A stretch of DNA of 64,000 bases, taken from assembly GCF_963678635.1 (NCBI RefSeq), contig NC_087071.1:19963613-20027612 (forward strand), written 5' to 3'. Under the pieces are notes generated by a model. The model worked only from the letters and a program-made list of their open reading frames with translations. It had not been told where the DNA came from and ran no database searches. Both the position numbers and the translations under genes were made by a program. This document shows positions 1-10,810 of this stretch, in pieces (positions within the stretch are counted from its first letter, which is position 1; each line of letters begins with the position of its first letter). This DNA comes from Symsagittifera roscoffensis. Lineage: Eukaryota; Xenacoelomorpha; Acoela; Convolutidae.

Positions 1-3000
1 CCTCGACTCGGGTTCCTTTCAGAAAAGTTTTGCCTTAGTAACAATATTGGGACTAGTTTGGCATTCTTTGTTTGAACTTTTTCGGTAAACTGAAACTATC
101 ATCAGCTTACGCAAAAAAAGCTTATGGGGTAGCGATAATCAAACAATTTCATGATTTTACCAATTGCCTCAAAATAAAGAAGCAACTTCAAGTTTGACTG
201 AAGTCTTTTTAAATTAAGCATTGTTGAAAGGTTGGTTTTTTGCTGTTGAGATAAAAATAAAAGATGTAACTATTTGTCTTAATCGTACAATAAAATTCAT
301 TCAAACTTGTTTTTATCAAGTTTTTTCTTTACTATGTTTTAAATTTTATTTTTTTGTTCGTGTTTTTGGACTGCAAATTTGACAGTAGATAGAAAACAAA
401 AAACAGAAAAAAGCTGTCAAAACTTCCGGGTTGAAGTCCCACCGGTAATTATCGTTTTTTCTGCAGTATCCCAATGATCGCAATTTTCCTATTTTCCGCC
501 TGCGATATTTCAGAGCTATATCAGTAATGATTCCGTCAAAAATCAGCGCTACAAGTTAAAATTTTTAAACTCATTCTAGTAGCTTTCAAATGAGAGTGTG
601 AGTTGATGAGCCATTTAACTTGATTAAATACAAAAGGCTTAATGGCGCAGAGGTAGCATGCATGTCTCAAAGCTGATGGTTGCCGGACCGAACCCCAATA
701 GGTAACAATTTTTGCTCATTTTGATAGGTTTTTTATCGTTGTTTCATCGCTGAAGTTTTGCCAAATTTGTGTCAATCTATCTAAAAAATTGCTATTGTGG
801 CGATGTACATCGATAACTCATCGATGGCGAACGCTGTTTTGGCTCTAATTTGCTCTCCCCCAGCAGCCGAAGTTTAACTAGAAAAATTTTGTTCACATTA
901 TCTAATTATTACAAAAATTGGTCTAATTAGGTTATGAAAAACATATTTGGTCTTCAAGTTTAACCTTAAAATTCCTCGTTACAACAAAACTGATGCATAT
1001 GTGAGGTTGGGGAAAAGAAAAAAGAGCAACTGCAACTGTTTTTTATTCACTTCTTTACCGCTAATACTCAATGTGAGCTCAACCCGGTTGGTCCAACTAA
1101 TTGATCATAAACTATGAAACTCCGAAAAATAAACACCTTCCAGTTCTATTTTGCTAGGCATATATGCTTCAAATTAAGCAAAAAAATGATTTGTAAGCAA
1201 TTTTATCAATTAATTTAAAATTTGATAAGAAATCATTTTGAAATCAAAAAGAAATGGATTTTGCTGAGAGAATAGTACTGGAAAAACTCAACTTCGGATA
1301 TTTTTGAATGTTATTCATAAATTGAAATTTTCTAATTCTTCTGGTCCTTTTCAGTTTGTTTTTCAATACAAATGTCTACCATTTTCTTCCCCTGTAAATA
1401 GAAAACTGGGTAGGTTTTATTTTATATGACATAATTGTTTCGGTCAGGCCCCACACCATTTACTGAGGGTGAGAAGAAACTATTGCGTAGGGTGAGAAGA
1501 AACTATTAAATTAATTTAAATTAGACGAATTTGATCAGAAGCTGACCTCCCATAGTTTAGTTTTTCAACAAGTCTACCATTATCGTATCATTTTTTATCC
1601 TTCATTCTATCTCTTTTTGAACCAATTTAGTCACCTGTTACAAATCAAAAATACAAAAAAGTAAACTGGAGAAAACATGAAAAAAATTAAAAATAAATTT
1701 CTTCTTATCAGCTAGACATAATCATTGTGTTCACAACATTATGTGATACTTTCACAGTAACCGATATGTCAGGTTATTACTTGTTTCTCTTAAATTCCCC
1801 GACTGCATTTTATAGTAGACACGGTTTTAATTGCGAGTTTCGAAAATTTAAAATTAGAGAGTAATTTTTTTCACAGCGACAGCAATAAATTAGATTGTTT
1901 CTTTAACAAAACTACCAAATTTTATTCACTAACCGTTTTTTTTATACCTTTTGGCCTTGACGAAATCCAATGAACAAGAAAAAATACTACGAAAATGGTT
2001 TGCATACTGAATTTATGAGAATCTTACCCAGATCCAGGTGCTCGGCTTATTTTTGAATTTGAAAGTCGAGTAGATATAGTTTGGCGACTAAAAAATTGCC
2101 GACAAAGGCAATTTTGAGTTCAGTATAAAAACGATCATAGCCGATTTAGCTTCAAAAAGTCCAAAGATTGTTTAAATTGAATCAAAATAAAGTTCGAGCA
2201 AAATTGCAAACTTAGTTGAGAACATTCAAAACATGGGTTCAGCTCATTCGAAACATGGGTCCAGCACAATCGAACCCTTGATCAAGCTCAGTCAAATTGT
2301 ATAAAGGGGATTCCTTAACAATTGGAGTTTTCTTTGATTTTATATATGGAATTTAGAGAAAATGGCTCAAACGTAGTGCAGCTGCAATTACTACCTCATT
2401 TCTTTAATATTTTGCTCCTTTCGATTCCCCGACTTACTAAATAGGCCAAACAGGCTGTGAATCCAAGTGAAAAAAGCAAAAAAAATGTATAATTGCGCTT
2501 AAAACTGCGCTGTCAGAATTAGCCGCATATAATATTGTATCGTATCGTAGGCAAGATTGCTTCGCAAAAACAGCTCTAATTATTCTCATGATAGAGGACC
2601 AAATCGGTGCATACACAAAACAATTCCACTCAAAACAGTCCAAAAAGATTTGGAATGAAAAGGAAAAAACAATTCGATACAAAAGAGTCCATTTTAAGGT
2701 CGCCGGTTGGCGCGTTGTCGCTTTGCAGCGATAAGTTAGGGTTTCTAATTTTTGCATAGAGTTCTACCCTGTGTTAGCAAGCTCGCAACGCAATGGCGCG
2801 ACTGCGGCGATCACTATTTTGTTGTTTGTTGTTTAAAAAATGAAAAAAACTTGAAAAAAATTTTTGCTCAAAAAAACTGTATCAAAATGTCAAGTATCTT
2901 AATCCCATAATAATCGAGACTCCAATTTAACATGATACCTGCAATAACAAAGTAGTATTTGGAATTTTCTGGTAGTATTTTTAATCAAGGAAGCACTATC

Positions 3001-3100
3001 CTCTGGCAGAACAGTGAACAAATTAAAACTAAATAAACAGCTCATTTTAAAATGCTTGTGCCATGATCTCGAAAAACGTTTTTTAGAAATAATAAAAAAA
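1..3100. other. AT-rich intergenic DNA, no gene recognised
   Basis: I see no coding exon, domain or RNA gene here except the tRNA-like stretch at 636-705. The longest open stretch (2437-2757, minus) has no recognisable domain. Part of it (about 2605-2690) resembles the 'acaaaacagtcc' sequence seen again near 35425 and 36440, so it may be an old transposon end. The region stops abruptly at the Ty3-type LTR at 3101. Confidence 0.5.
636..705 (+). repeat. tRNA-derived sequence (tRNA pseudogene or SINE head)
   Basis: TGGCGCAGAGG at 643-653 fits the tRNA A-box consensus. GGACCGAACCC at 685-695 is close to the B box, 42 bases downstream as in a normal short-variable-arm tRNA. The middle (GCATGTCTCAAAGCTGATGG, about 656-678) resembles the anticodon arm of an elongator tRNA-Met. 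I cannot pair the acceptor stem, so a functional tRNA is unlikely. A tRNA pseudogene or the head of a tRNA-derived SINE fits better. Confidence 0.4.
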
Positions 3101-3509
3101 TGAGTTAATATGGTGTTGGTAACTCATAGAGTAATTTCGGATAGGGTACACCGTCTGCTCGTCACGCTATCTTATTTTCGGCCGGATAGATTCGTGCAAC
3201 TTCTTAGTCTAATACCGATCCTAATCTTACTCTTATATCTACTAGTCTCAGGGTGTTTAACTAGTCTCTGCTAGGCTCAATAGATCTAGAGTATACTGGC
3301 TTATTGCGGCAGCTGAAGTTCTCTTGGAGAGGCAACTAATTTCTAAGTTAAATTCAAATCTCTCTGGTGCTGAAATTACAAGTAATTTCAGCACTTACAA
3401 ATAAGTGGGTTGTTAGTTGGATGGATTATGATTGGTTAATATTAAATACTTTACAGTGGTAAAATATCTAATTTATCCAATAATAAAATGTAGTTTAGAT
3501 CAGGTTCCA
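3101..3509 (-). repeat. Ty3-type element LTR (3' LTR of the minus-strand element)
   Basis: This 409 bp copy matches the LTR at 31194-31601 except for three substitutions (one near 3114, two near 3451-3453) and one extra G near 3493. Termini are TG...CA on either strand. The adjoining internal sequence, read on the minus strand, ends CCCGGATGGG before TGGAACC, a weak polypurine tract. The frame of the ORF at 3451-3861 runs into it. Confidence 0.92.
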
Positions 3510-3861
3510 CCCATCCGGGTTTTACAGAGTTTTTAGAACTATCTTTCCTCTCTGCAATTTGAAGGATGGATGATGAACGCTGGTATTTGGCGAACATCAT
3601 TTTCTTATCCGGTTCCTCTTGGGGAAGAACGTTCCAGGACGCTGGAATCAGGGATAGGAAACTGTTATTATGTCGTTCGACAACGAATGTGATCCCCAAT
3701 GAAATCAATCCGATTTCAAAATGGTTTGCTATGACGGGTTTTTCTGTATTATGTAGAGAACTTGTTTTGTGTGCAACCTCGTCTGAGAATGGCGTGAAGA
3801 TCGAGTGTGGAAGGGATGCCTTGTAACTCGGATCTGTACGTATACTTGAACATCGAGGTGG
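3451..3861 (-). CDS. Unidentified 3' ORF of the Ty3-type element running into the LTR
   Basis: The frame is open from a TGA at 3862-3864 down to a stop at 3451-3453, about 136 codons. The first ATG is at 3708, which would give 85 residues. I recognise no domain. The last 20 or so residues are encoded by the LTR, an arrangement reminiscent of retroviral accessory genes that overlap the 3' LTR. It may be the last exon of a spliced message or chance, since no acceptor is clear. Local base composition is less AT-rich than the neighbouring noncoding DNA, which mildly supports coding. Confidence 0.3.
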   Translation of the reverse strand, partial: PPRCSSIRTDPSYKASLPHSIFTPFSDEVAHKTSSLHNTEKPVIANHFEIGLISLGITFVVERHNNSFLSLIPASWNVLPQEEPDKKMMFAKYQRSSSILQIAERKDSSKNSVKPGWVEPDLNYILLLDKLDILPL

Positions 3862-3864
3862 TCA

Positions 3865-5113
3865 TTGGTCTAGTTCAATGAAGTCCTTTTCTGCGAAGTC
3901 AAGTCGTACTCTAAATCCTCTGAGTCGTGATTGTGGACGGCATGTCGGTTGTGTTTAGCCATTCTTTTGTGCGAGTGTGATGGGATCATCTAGTCTTTGG
4001 ATGTTCGTCTTTGTTGTTGTGTATGATCTATATACTGCAAAGTATAATTTTCATTTTATGAATTTATGTTAGTTCGGTTTTTTAATCATGAATTTAATTA
4101 GTTGTTTTCACAAAAGCGTTTTGTTTTAGTTCGGTTATTTTGAAGAGTTACTCACCCTTGAGTACCTCATATTAAAAATAGAAGTGTGGTCACAAAGCGT
4201 GGATGTAGCGCGGTGGGTTAGGCCGGGTATAGAGCATGCTCAGGACGTCCTCTCTGGTGGGTCAGGCCAAGAGTGGGAGTATGATTGCATGCTGTTTCTT
4301 TGAGAGGTCCTGTTTTGTGATAACGTTTTATGTTGGGTTTATGTTGATCTTTCTTATGTTACTTTGGTTGTGTCCTTTTTTCAAAAATCAAATTGTTTTT
4401 GGTATGGGTTTGTCCTGCGACTTTTTTGTGTTTTATGATTTCTTTCTTAGACTTTATAATAGTCTTCAAAAGAATAAATTATCCAGTTTTAAACTGGTTT
4501 AATCCGTTTTGGGTACCGTTGGTTTTCTTTTCTTAGTCATGCTGTTATTTTTTGATTTGTGGTGTTTAGTAACCTGCGTTGGTTAGATTGTTTTAGTATA
4601 TAATTCCTTTCCAACCGGGTTAAAGGAAAGTTTGAAACTTGTTATCGTTTGTTAGAGTTGTTGAGTGTGAAAACTTGAAACTTAAAATCATTATTTAAAC
4701 AATTCTTCGTGGGCGAGCTGTGCGAGTTTGGATAGAATTCTTGTGCAAGTGATTGAAAATATTTGAAAAGGTTAGTACTGCTTTCTCATTTTATCAATTT
4801 ATTGCATAGAATTTGAATTTTACTGCGTTTGGGGAAATTTAAAATTATAAATTTTCATCGTATTTAAGTTTACTGCTTCGTGGGGAAATAATTTATAAAT
4901 GAAATTACTACATTTGGTATGAATTTTACTACATTATTTAGTGCAAGAAATTAATGAATTTTAAGATAATTTAACAAGTTGTATTTTTATTTTTATTTTT
5001 CCGTTTTGTAAGTGATCGTGGTGTGAAGACTAGAAATATAAATCAAACATTGATAAAAATGGTTAGTACTAATCTAAATTTATTAGTTAAGAGTTTTTCG
5101 AATTATACTTACC
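3865..5113 (-). other. 3' noncoding part of the Ty3-type element
   Basis: No frame longer than about 90 codons and no domain is visible. The plus strand is T- and G-rich like the rest of the element. It lies between the accessory ORFs and the 3' LTR, so I read it as untranslated sequence or fully decayed coding sequence. Confidence 0.4.
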
Positions 5114-5584
5114 TTAATCTTCTGGGAAAAAGCCGTGGGGGAAGATGTCGTGTATCATATCTGATGTTGTTAGTAATTTTGCTAGTATGCGTATGATGTT
5201 TTTAGTTTGTAGCAGTGGCCAAAGCAATTGAAGTGCTTTAATGGTTTTTAGTTCATCGGTGCCTACTGCAAACTCGTAAGGTGTGTTTTGAATGAGGTTA
5301 AATTTTTTATGATTATATTTAGTATTGGGAATGAATTCTAATATGGGTATTTCAATAGGCTGGATGAATTCATGCGGGATAAGGAAGGGTCTGGATTCTT
5401 CGGCATTAAAGGTCTTCGTGATGGGACAAAATACATAGATTTGGGTAACTGGGTCATAGTTACGGAGGATGCCGTGGAGGTTAGTATCTTTGATGCAATA
5501 TGTAAAATTTAGGAAAAATGATGACGTGTACTTTGAGTTAAGGAACTGAAAACGATGGTGAGGTTGTCTTGATGGGGTGTGCAA
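5114..5584 (-). CDS. Unidentified accessory ORF of the Ty3-type element (156 aa)
   Basis: A 156-codon frame starts at an ATG at 5582-5584. The product is hydrophilic to amphipathic, rich in I, L, P, T and F, and has no clear signal peptide, zinc ligands or membrane helix. It sits downstream of the env-like gene, a place where complex retroelements carry extra genes. I see no match to a known family. Its A/C-rich, G-poor codon use matches gag and pol of the same element, which supports it being an element gene. Confidence 0.35.
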   Translation of the reverse strand: MHTPSRQPHHRFQFLNSKYTSSFFLNFTYCIKDTNLHGILRNYDPVTQIYVFCPITKTFNAEESRPFLIPHEFIQPIEIPILEFIPNTKYNHKKFNLIQNTPYEFAVGTDELKTIKALQLLWPLLQTKNIIRILAKLLTTSDMIHDIFPHGFFPED

Positions 5585-5851
5585 ATCAAAATGATTTTAT
5601 ATAAAATGATAGTATGTATATGTGTGCGTTTGTTTAGTGCGTAACATAATATCGTGGGAACAGTGCAAATCGCGTTCCTGTGGTGAAAGAAAGTGAAAGG
5701 TTAGTGAAAAAATAGCTGAAATTTATCATAGCAGCTCTCGTATGCTTGAATATCAGCTAGTGATTTGGAAATAATGTGATCATTCTTTCTATCAAAAATA
5801 TTAAGTGTGAATACGTATGATGTTTTGATGAAAAAATTTTCTGTTAATTGC

Positions 5852-6559
5852 GGGTTTGCGAAGCGGTCTTTATCTAAAAATTGTTCTTGATTAGGGCGGA
5901 TGATATTATGATATTATTATATATTCTATTGCAAATTCGTTAGCTCGGGGTGCAGTGAATGTTTTTAGTAACTTTTTGTATCCAACGTAAGTAAATTGTC
6001 GAGGTGTTAGTGTTGTTGTGAGTCTGTATAACATGTCTTTGTTCTTTTCTATGCTGTCATGAGTATTAGTTAGTGGTAGGCAAAGGGGGTTAGTAAAATT
6101 ATAGTAAGCTGTCCAATGAAGTGTTGGCATTAGAACATGTTCATCTTCAAAATTGCGTGTGTCATTAGTATCATCAGGTGTGTTTAATGTATATTGTGGA
6201 AATGAGGGTTTGCGAAGCGGTCTTTATCTAAAAATTGTTCTTGATTAGTGCGGATGATATTATGATATTATTATATATTCTATTGCAAATTCGTTAGCTC
6301 GGGTGCAGTGAATGTTTTTAGTAACTTTTTGTATCCAACGTAAGTAAATTGTCGAGGTGTTAGTGTTGTTGTGAGTCTGTATAACATGTCTTTGTTCTTT
6401 TCTATGCTGTCATGAGTATTAGTTAGTGGTAGGCAAAGGGGGTTAGTAAAATTATAGTAAGCTGTCCAATGAAGTGTTGGCATTAGAACATGTTCATCTT
6501 CAAAATTGCGTGTGTCATTAGTATCATCAGGTGTGTTTAATGTATATTGTGGAAATGAG
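5852..6559 (-). repeat. Recent tandem duplication (354 + 354 bp) inside an accessory ORF
   Basis: The segment starting GGGTTTGCGAAGCGG at 5852 recurs at 6206. The two copies differ only by a G/T near 5896 and one missing G in the second copy near 6304. The junction carries a GGG microhomology (aatgaggg joined to tttgcg). The missing G puts the C-termini of the reading frames in the two copies into different frames. Confidence 0.9.
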
Positions 6560-6895
6560 GGTAAGGTGATTGCAAGAAAATTTTTCGTGTTTGTATGTTG
6601 CGGGTGATTAATAAATTCGCGGGCTGTTCTGGGTTTGGTCGGGAATGGGTGATTTGGAAATTTTCGTTTAAAAGTGCGATAAGCTCTGTGAGTGCTAGTA
6701 GGCGTTTCGGCGGATGTGGATGATTGTGCTAATGATGGAGTGTAAGCTGAGGAGTGTGTGGGAGTAGGTGGATTTGAGGATGTTAACGTGGATGATAGTT
6801 GATGTATTGAAAGGGCGTTGGGGTGTTTTAATTGTTGTTGTAAAGTTATAAAATTATCGAGCTCCTGGTAAACTTGAAGGGGTATCTGGGGAATT
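6280..6895 (-). CDS. Unidentified Ser/Thr/Pro-rich accessory ORF
   Basis: A frame of roughly 200 codons is open from about 6895 to the stop at 6280. The only obvious ATG lies late, at 6481-6483, so translation probably starts upstream through a spliced or shifted frame. The first half is rich in Ser, Thr, Pro and Gln. The second half starts at MPTLHWTAYY and looks more globular, with Tyr- and Leu-rich stretches. A duplicate of the second half lies at 5906-6130. I recognise no domain. Composition matches the rest of the element. Confidence 0.35.
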
Positions 6896-7285
6896 ATTAT
6901 ATGATCTGTCGGAATGAAGTGGGGAATAGGTTGGGGCTACTTGGGAAGCGTAGGAAGGAGTGGAAATGGATGGGAGTGGATGATTAGATGGGATTGGTTG
7001 AAAAGGAGGTTTGGAAAAAGCTGAGGAGTTGGTCTGGGTATAATTTGAGGGAGATGGTTCGGAGTCTGCAAATTCGTCGAGGGTTTCTACATTAGGGTTA
7101 TTAAATTGTGAGATAGAATATAAAACTGAAATATCTGAGTTAGTATCAGAATTTGTGCTTGATGATATATTAATAATCGGAAAATCGGGCTGTGGGAAAG
7201 CAAAAAGTGGTATGATTGGGATTGGAGTTTGGAGGTTGGCTGGGTGGGAATTTGAGCGATGGAGGGATCCAAGTTGTCGGCTCAT
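6854..7285 (-). CDS. Pro/Ser/Asn-rich accessory ORF, downstream copy
   Basis: A 143-codon frame from an ATG at 7283-7285, dominated by Ser, Pro, Asn and Thr, with no recognisable fold. Its first part is the counterpart of the ORF at 7898-8305 in the other duplication unit. It ends near 6854, where the next accessory frame (6280-6895) overlaps it in another phase, so the two may once have been one gene. It is probably a disordered protein or a decayed remnant. Confidence 0.35.
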   Translation of the reverse strand: MSRQLGSLHRSNSHPANLQTPIPIIPLFAFPQPDFPIINISSSTNSDTNSDISVLYSISQFNNPNVETLDEFADSEPSPSNYTQTNSSAFSKPPFQPIPSNHPLPSISTPSYASQVAPTYSPLHSDRSYNNSPDTPSSLPGAR

Positions 7286-8861
7286 CGTGGGCTAAAAAAA
7301 ATGATTATTTTGAGACTGAAAAGTGGTGGTGTGAGGTTGTTCTATAATTTGTTCATATGTATTTTCATTTTGTGAATGATGTGGTATTATGTGTTAGATG
7401 GGACTTTGTGTTGTATTTGGTCTAAAATTTGGATTATGTATGATTGCTAGGTTTCGGAAATTACGGGGAACTAATGATAATGGATGGTTTTGTGGTAGGG
7501 TTGGTATCTGTGGTGCTGTTGGGTGTTGTATCTACATTATAATGTTCTTCATTGTATGTGTTTGGTCTCGTGGATGTTTTTGTATTATATTCTTTTATTT
7601 GTGCATCTAAAAGTATTTTGTTTATTGATGATGAAAAAATTCCAAAAAATCCTGCAAATAGTATACGTGCTACACTTGCTTGTCTGTTTACTTGTGTATG
7701 TATAGCGCATGTGTTATAGATTCCTTTTAAGAGTGAAAAAGAAATCCTATAAAATTAAACATGGCGTATAAGATAGTTAATTTTTCTAAGATGTAATAGG
7801 GCCATCCTAGAAAAGCTAGAATTTCGTTCTTTAGGGTGACAAAACTGAAAATATTTATAGGTGAAATATCTTGTGGTCTGTATTTTTCACCGTTTAATTA
7901 TATGTAGTCTTTCATATCTTTAAAATATCCGCTGTAGTCTTGTGTATAAATGTCGGAATGAAGTGGAGAATAGGTTGGGGTTACTTGGGAAGCGTAGGAA
8001 GGAGTGGAAATGGATGGGAGTGGATGATTAGATGGGAATGGTTGAAAAGGAGGTTTGGAAAAAGCTGAGGAGTCGGTTTGAGGGAGATGGTTCGGAGTCT
8101 GCAAATTTGTCGGGGGTTTCCACATTAGGGTTATTAAATTGTGAGATAGAATATAAAACTGAAATATCTGAGTTAGTATCAGAATTCGTGCTTGATGATA
8201 TATTAATAATCGGAAAATCGGGTGGTGGGAATGCAAAAAGTGGTATGATTGGGAATGGAGTTTGGAGGTTGGCTGGGTGGGAATTTGAGCGATGGAGGGA
8301 TCCAAGTTGTCGGCTTATCGTGGGCTAAAAAAATGATTATTTTGAGACTGAAAAGTGGTGGTGTGAGGTTGTTCTATAATTTGTTCATATGTGTTTTCAT
8401 TTTGTGAATGATGTGGTATTTTGTGTTGGATGGGACTTTGTGTTGTATTTGGTCTAAAATTTGGATTATGTGTGATTGCTATATTTTTGTATTATATTAT
8501 TTTGTTTGTGCATCTAAAAGTATTTTGTTTATTGATGATGAAAAAAATCCAAAAAATCCCGCAGATAGTATACGTGCTACACTTGCTTGTCTGTTTACTT
8601 GTGTATGTATAGCGCATGTGTTATAGATTCCTTTTAAGTGTGAAAAAAAAAATCCTATAAAATTAAACATGGCGTATAAGATAGTTAATTTTTCTAAGAT
8701 GTAATAGGGCCATCCTAGAAAAGCTAGTGTTTCGTTCTTTAGGGTGACAAAACTGAAAATATTTACAGGTGAAAAATCTTGTGGTCTGTATTTTTCACCG
8801 TTTAAATATATGTAGTCTTTGATAGCTTTAAAATATCCGCTGTAGATTTGTGTATAAATGT
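6908..8861 (-). repeat. Older tandem duplication (about 1.04 kb + 0.91 kb) covering the env 3' end and a Pro/Ser-rich ORF
   Basis: The sequence from 6908 (gtcggaatgaag) to 7950 recurs at 7951-8861 with scattered substitutions. The right-hand copy lacks about 14 bp near 8078 and about 120 bp near 8480. On the minus strand each unit holds the C-terminal, membrane-spanning part of the env-like gene followed by a Pro/Ser-rich ORF. The upstream unit (higher coordinates) is the one still joined to the rest of env. Confidence 0.85.
7898..8305 (-). CDS. Pro/Ser-rich accessory ORF, upstream copy
   Basis: A 135-codon frame from an ATG at 8303-8305. It is Pro/Ser/Thr-rich for about 115 residues. It then runs into the duplicated env C-terminal segment, with residues DYSGYFKDMKDYI just before the stop. 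The join lies at the duplication boundary, so the fused tail is a by-product of the tandem duplication rather than a designed fusion. Confidence 0.35.
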   Translation of the reverse strand: MDPSIAQIPTQPTSKLHSQSYHFLHSHHPIFRLLIYHQARILILTQIFQFYILSHNLITLMWKPPTNLQTPNHLPQTDSSAFSKPPFQPFPSNHPLPSISTPSYASQVTPTYSPLHSDIYTQDYSGYFKDMKDYI

Positions 8862-10810
8862 CTGCAAATCCTGCGGTTTCGGCAAGTTTTCTTAAATTCT
8901 GGTCAATTGATTGTCTTTGTATTGTGTCCATTCGTGTTAATAATTCTTGAAATTGTTGTGTTCTAATGTGATACTGGATGTCTGATTTAGAATATATTCC
9001 AATTGATTGTAAATCAATATTTGGGTTTTGAGCAATGGCTCTGATGCTTTCGGGTGAAAACTTTTTGAGTGATTGCATTAATGTAGGGTATGGTGTAAGG
9101 AGATAGTATTTATCTTCATCGGGATTTAATTGTACTACATTGTGGCTTTTTTTGGATCCACATGGGACTGCGTTATCCTAAAAATATGTTCGTCTTGAAG
9201 GTGTGTCGACAAAATGTACTTTGTTTTTATAGATTATAGGGATTCTTTTATAACAACGTTTATCTTCGAAAACTTATAATGGTGAAACTTTTTTGGTGCA
9301 AGTATAAAACCATAAAATGTTTCCTTCGTAATCTAGAAAATTTGATCTGTTTCCTGATAATAAGTATCTTGCGTAGGGTGTTTTTAGTACTGCTAGTGCG
9401 AGTGATTGTAGGATTTGTGTTCTTTCCAATTCGCATAGTTGATGAAGTATTTCTAATTCGGAGAGTGACATATCTTGAAAAGTTCGACTAATTGTGTAGT
9501 CTAACTTGATATCTAAGTGGATATCATAATGAATAATACCAAAATAGGTGTTATTCATTAGTGATAGTTCTTGTAAACGTGTGCTTTTACTGTCATGTGG
9601 TTTTAGTTTTCCACCAGGTTGACCTGTGCTTTTTTGAAAGTTAACTGGTATGTATGATGTTCCTTCATTGAGAGGGTGACTTGTGGCATAAGGGTCAAAT
9701 TTTATTTTTCCAGTGGTCATGTCGAAACCTTTTTCGTATTCGACAAGTATTTCAGAGTATTGTGTTTTAAAAAGTGGATTGCTATATTTACATGCAAATT
9801 CTGTTCCTTGATAGATTTGGAAACGTGTTAATTTATTTTCTATATCATGGATGTTTTTGAAATCAGTGCTTTGTTTACGAGATGGGTTCACTTGTTTGTA
9901 TGGGATTGATTCAATAAAATATTTTTCATGAAATTTTATCATTCGGGCGTGTATTTTTGCTACTTGAAATGTTGTGCATGTATCTTCGGGAAACCAAACA
10001 ATTGTTGCTTGGGTCCTTGTTGTAGGGTCACAATAACCTTGATCATTTTTGCAAGGTAATCTAATTCCTTGATAGATCATTGTGTTATCAGATAAATCTC
10101 GTGTGAGTTGTATTTTTTCGAGTTGTATTTTCCAATCGAAAAACAATATTTGTTGATATCCTTTATTTTTTGTGTCTGCTTTGCAGTTTGAGGGGTCATT
10201 TATTCCAATGTGTGGTATCCAATGTTTATCGTGTATGTCATAAGTTAATCTTCCGTGTGCGCCGTTGTATGGATATTTTTCGTCTAGTTTGATATGTCCT
10301 TGATATCGTTCTAGTTCTGCTTGATGTACAGAATTGACAAAGACTTCAAAATTTACTAATTTTCTGTCTGTGTTTTTATTTCTTGTTAGGTTTAGTCTGA
10401 GTAATTCATTTTTACAATCATCGGGATTTAGATGTAAAAGTCGTTCTATGTTACTTTGGTAAAACGATTCGTGGTCAAGTCAGTTTTTATTTCCGTTTGA
10501 AACTTGTGAACAATGTACTTTCTTTTCGGAAAATGTTGCTGTAAATTTATATCCTATGACTGTTGTTGCTACGGGTTTTTGAATATAATGTTGCTATTAC
10601 ATTTGTAGTTTCTATAGTTTGTGGTTCTGTTTCGCCTTGTGATACTTGATTTATTGCATATTTGTGTAGTGTTTTTTGTTCGTTTTCTTCACAATCGTAG
10701 TGTGTTACTAATAAATCTTGGGGTCTTGTGCGAGGAGAAGGATTTGTGTTTTGGTCGGAAAATATTAGAAAAAAAATGTGTTCAAACGTTATTGTTTTTA
10801 GAATATACAT
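8497..10810 (-). pseudogene. Envelope-glycoprotein-like gene of the Ty3-type element, interrupted
   Basis: The frame opens at an ATG (10808-10810) overlapping the 3' end of pol by 13 bases in another phase, as expected for env. The first 20 residues look like a signal peptide, followed by a YDC motif. Frame changes near 10560-10590, then one phase runs to 8497 with nonsense codons at 10480-10482, 9274-9276 and 9178-9180. Seen in order: a Cys-bearing ectodomain, a Leu-rich helical stretch with CELERTQ (about 9415-9435), an RCYKRIPIIY block, and a hydrophobic membrane segment (about 8640-8710) before a short tail. Spaced Cys residues, the R-C-Y block and a C-terminal anchor recall the large glycoproteins of chuvirus/mononegavirus type that some BEL and gypsy elements have captured. 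That family call is from memory of motifs, not alignment. The intact role would be membrane fusion. This copy is broken. Confidence 0.6.

Noticed and set aside
2437-2757. A 106-codon minus-strand gene
   Set aside because: No domain, no splice context, and it overlaps sequence that resembles transposon ends elsewhere in the window.
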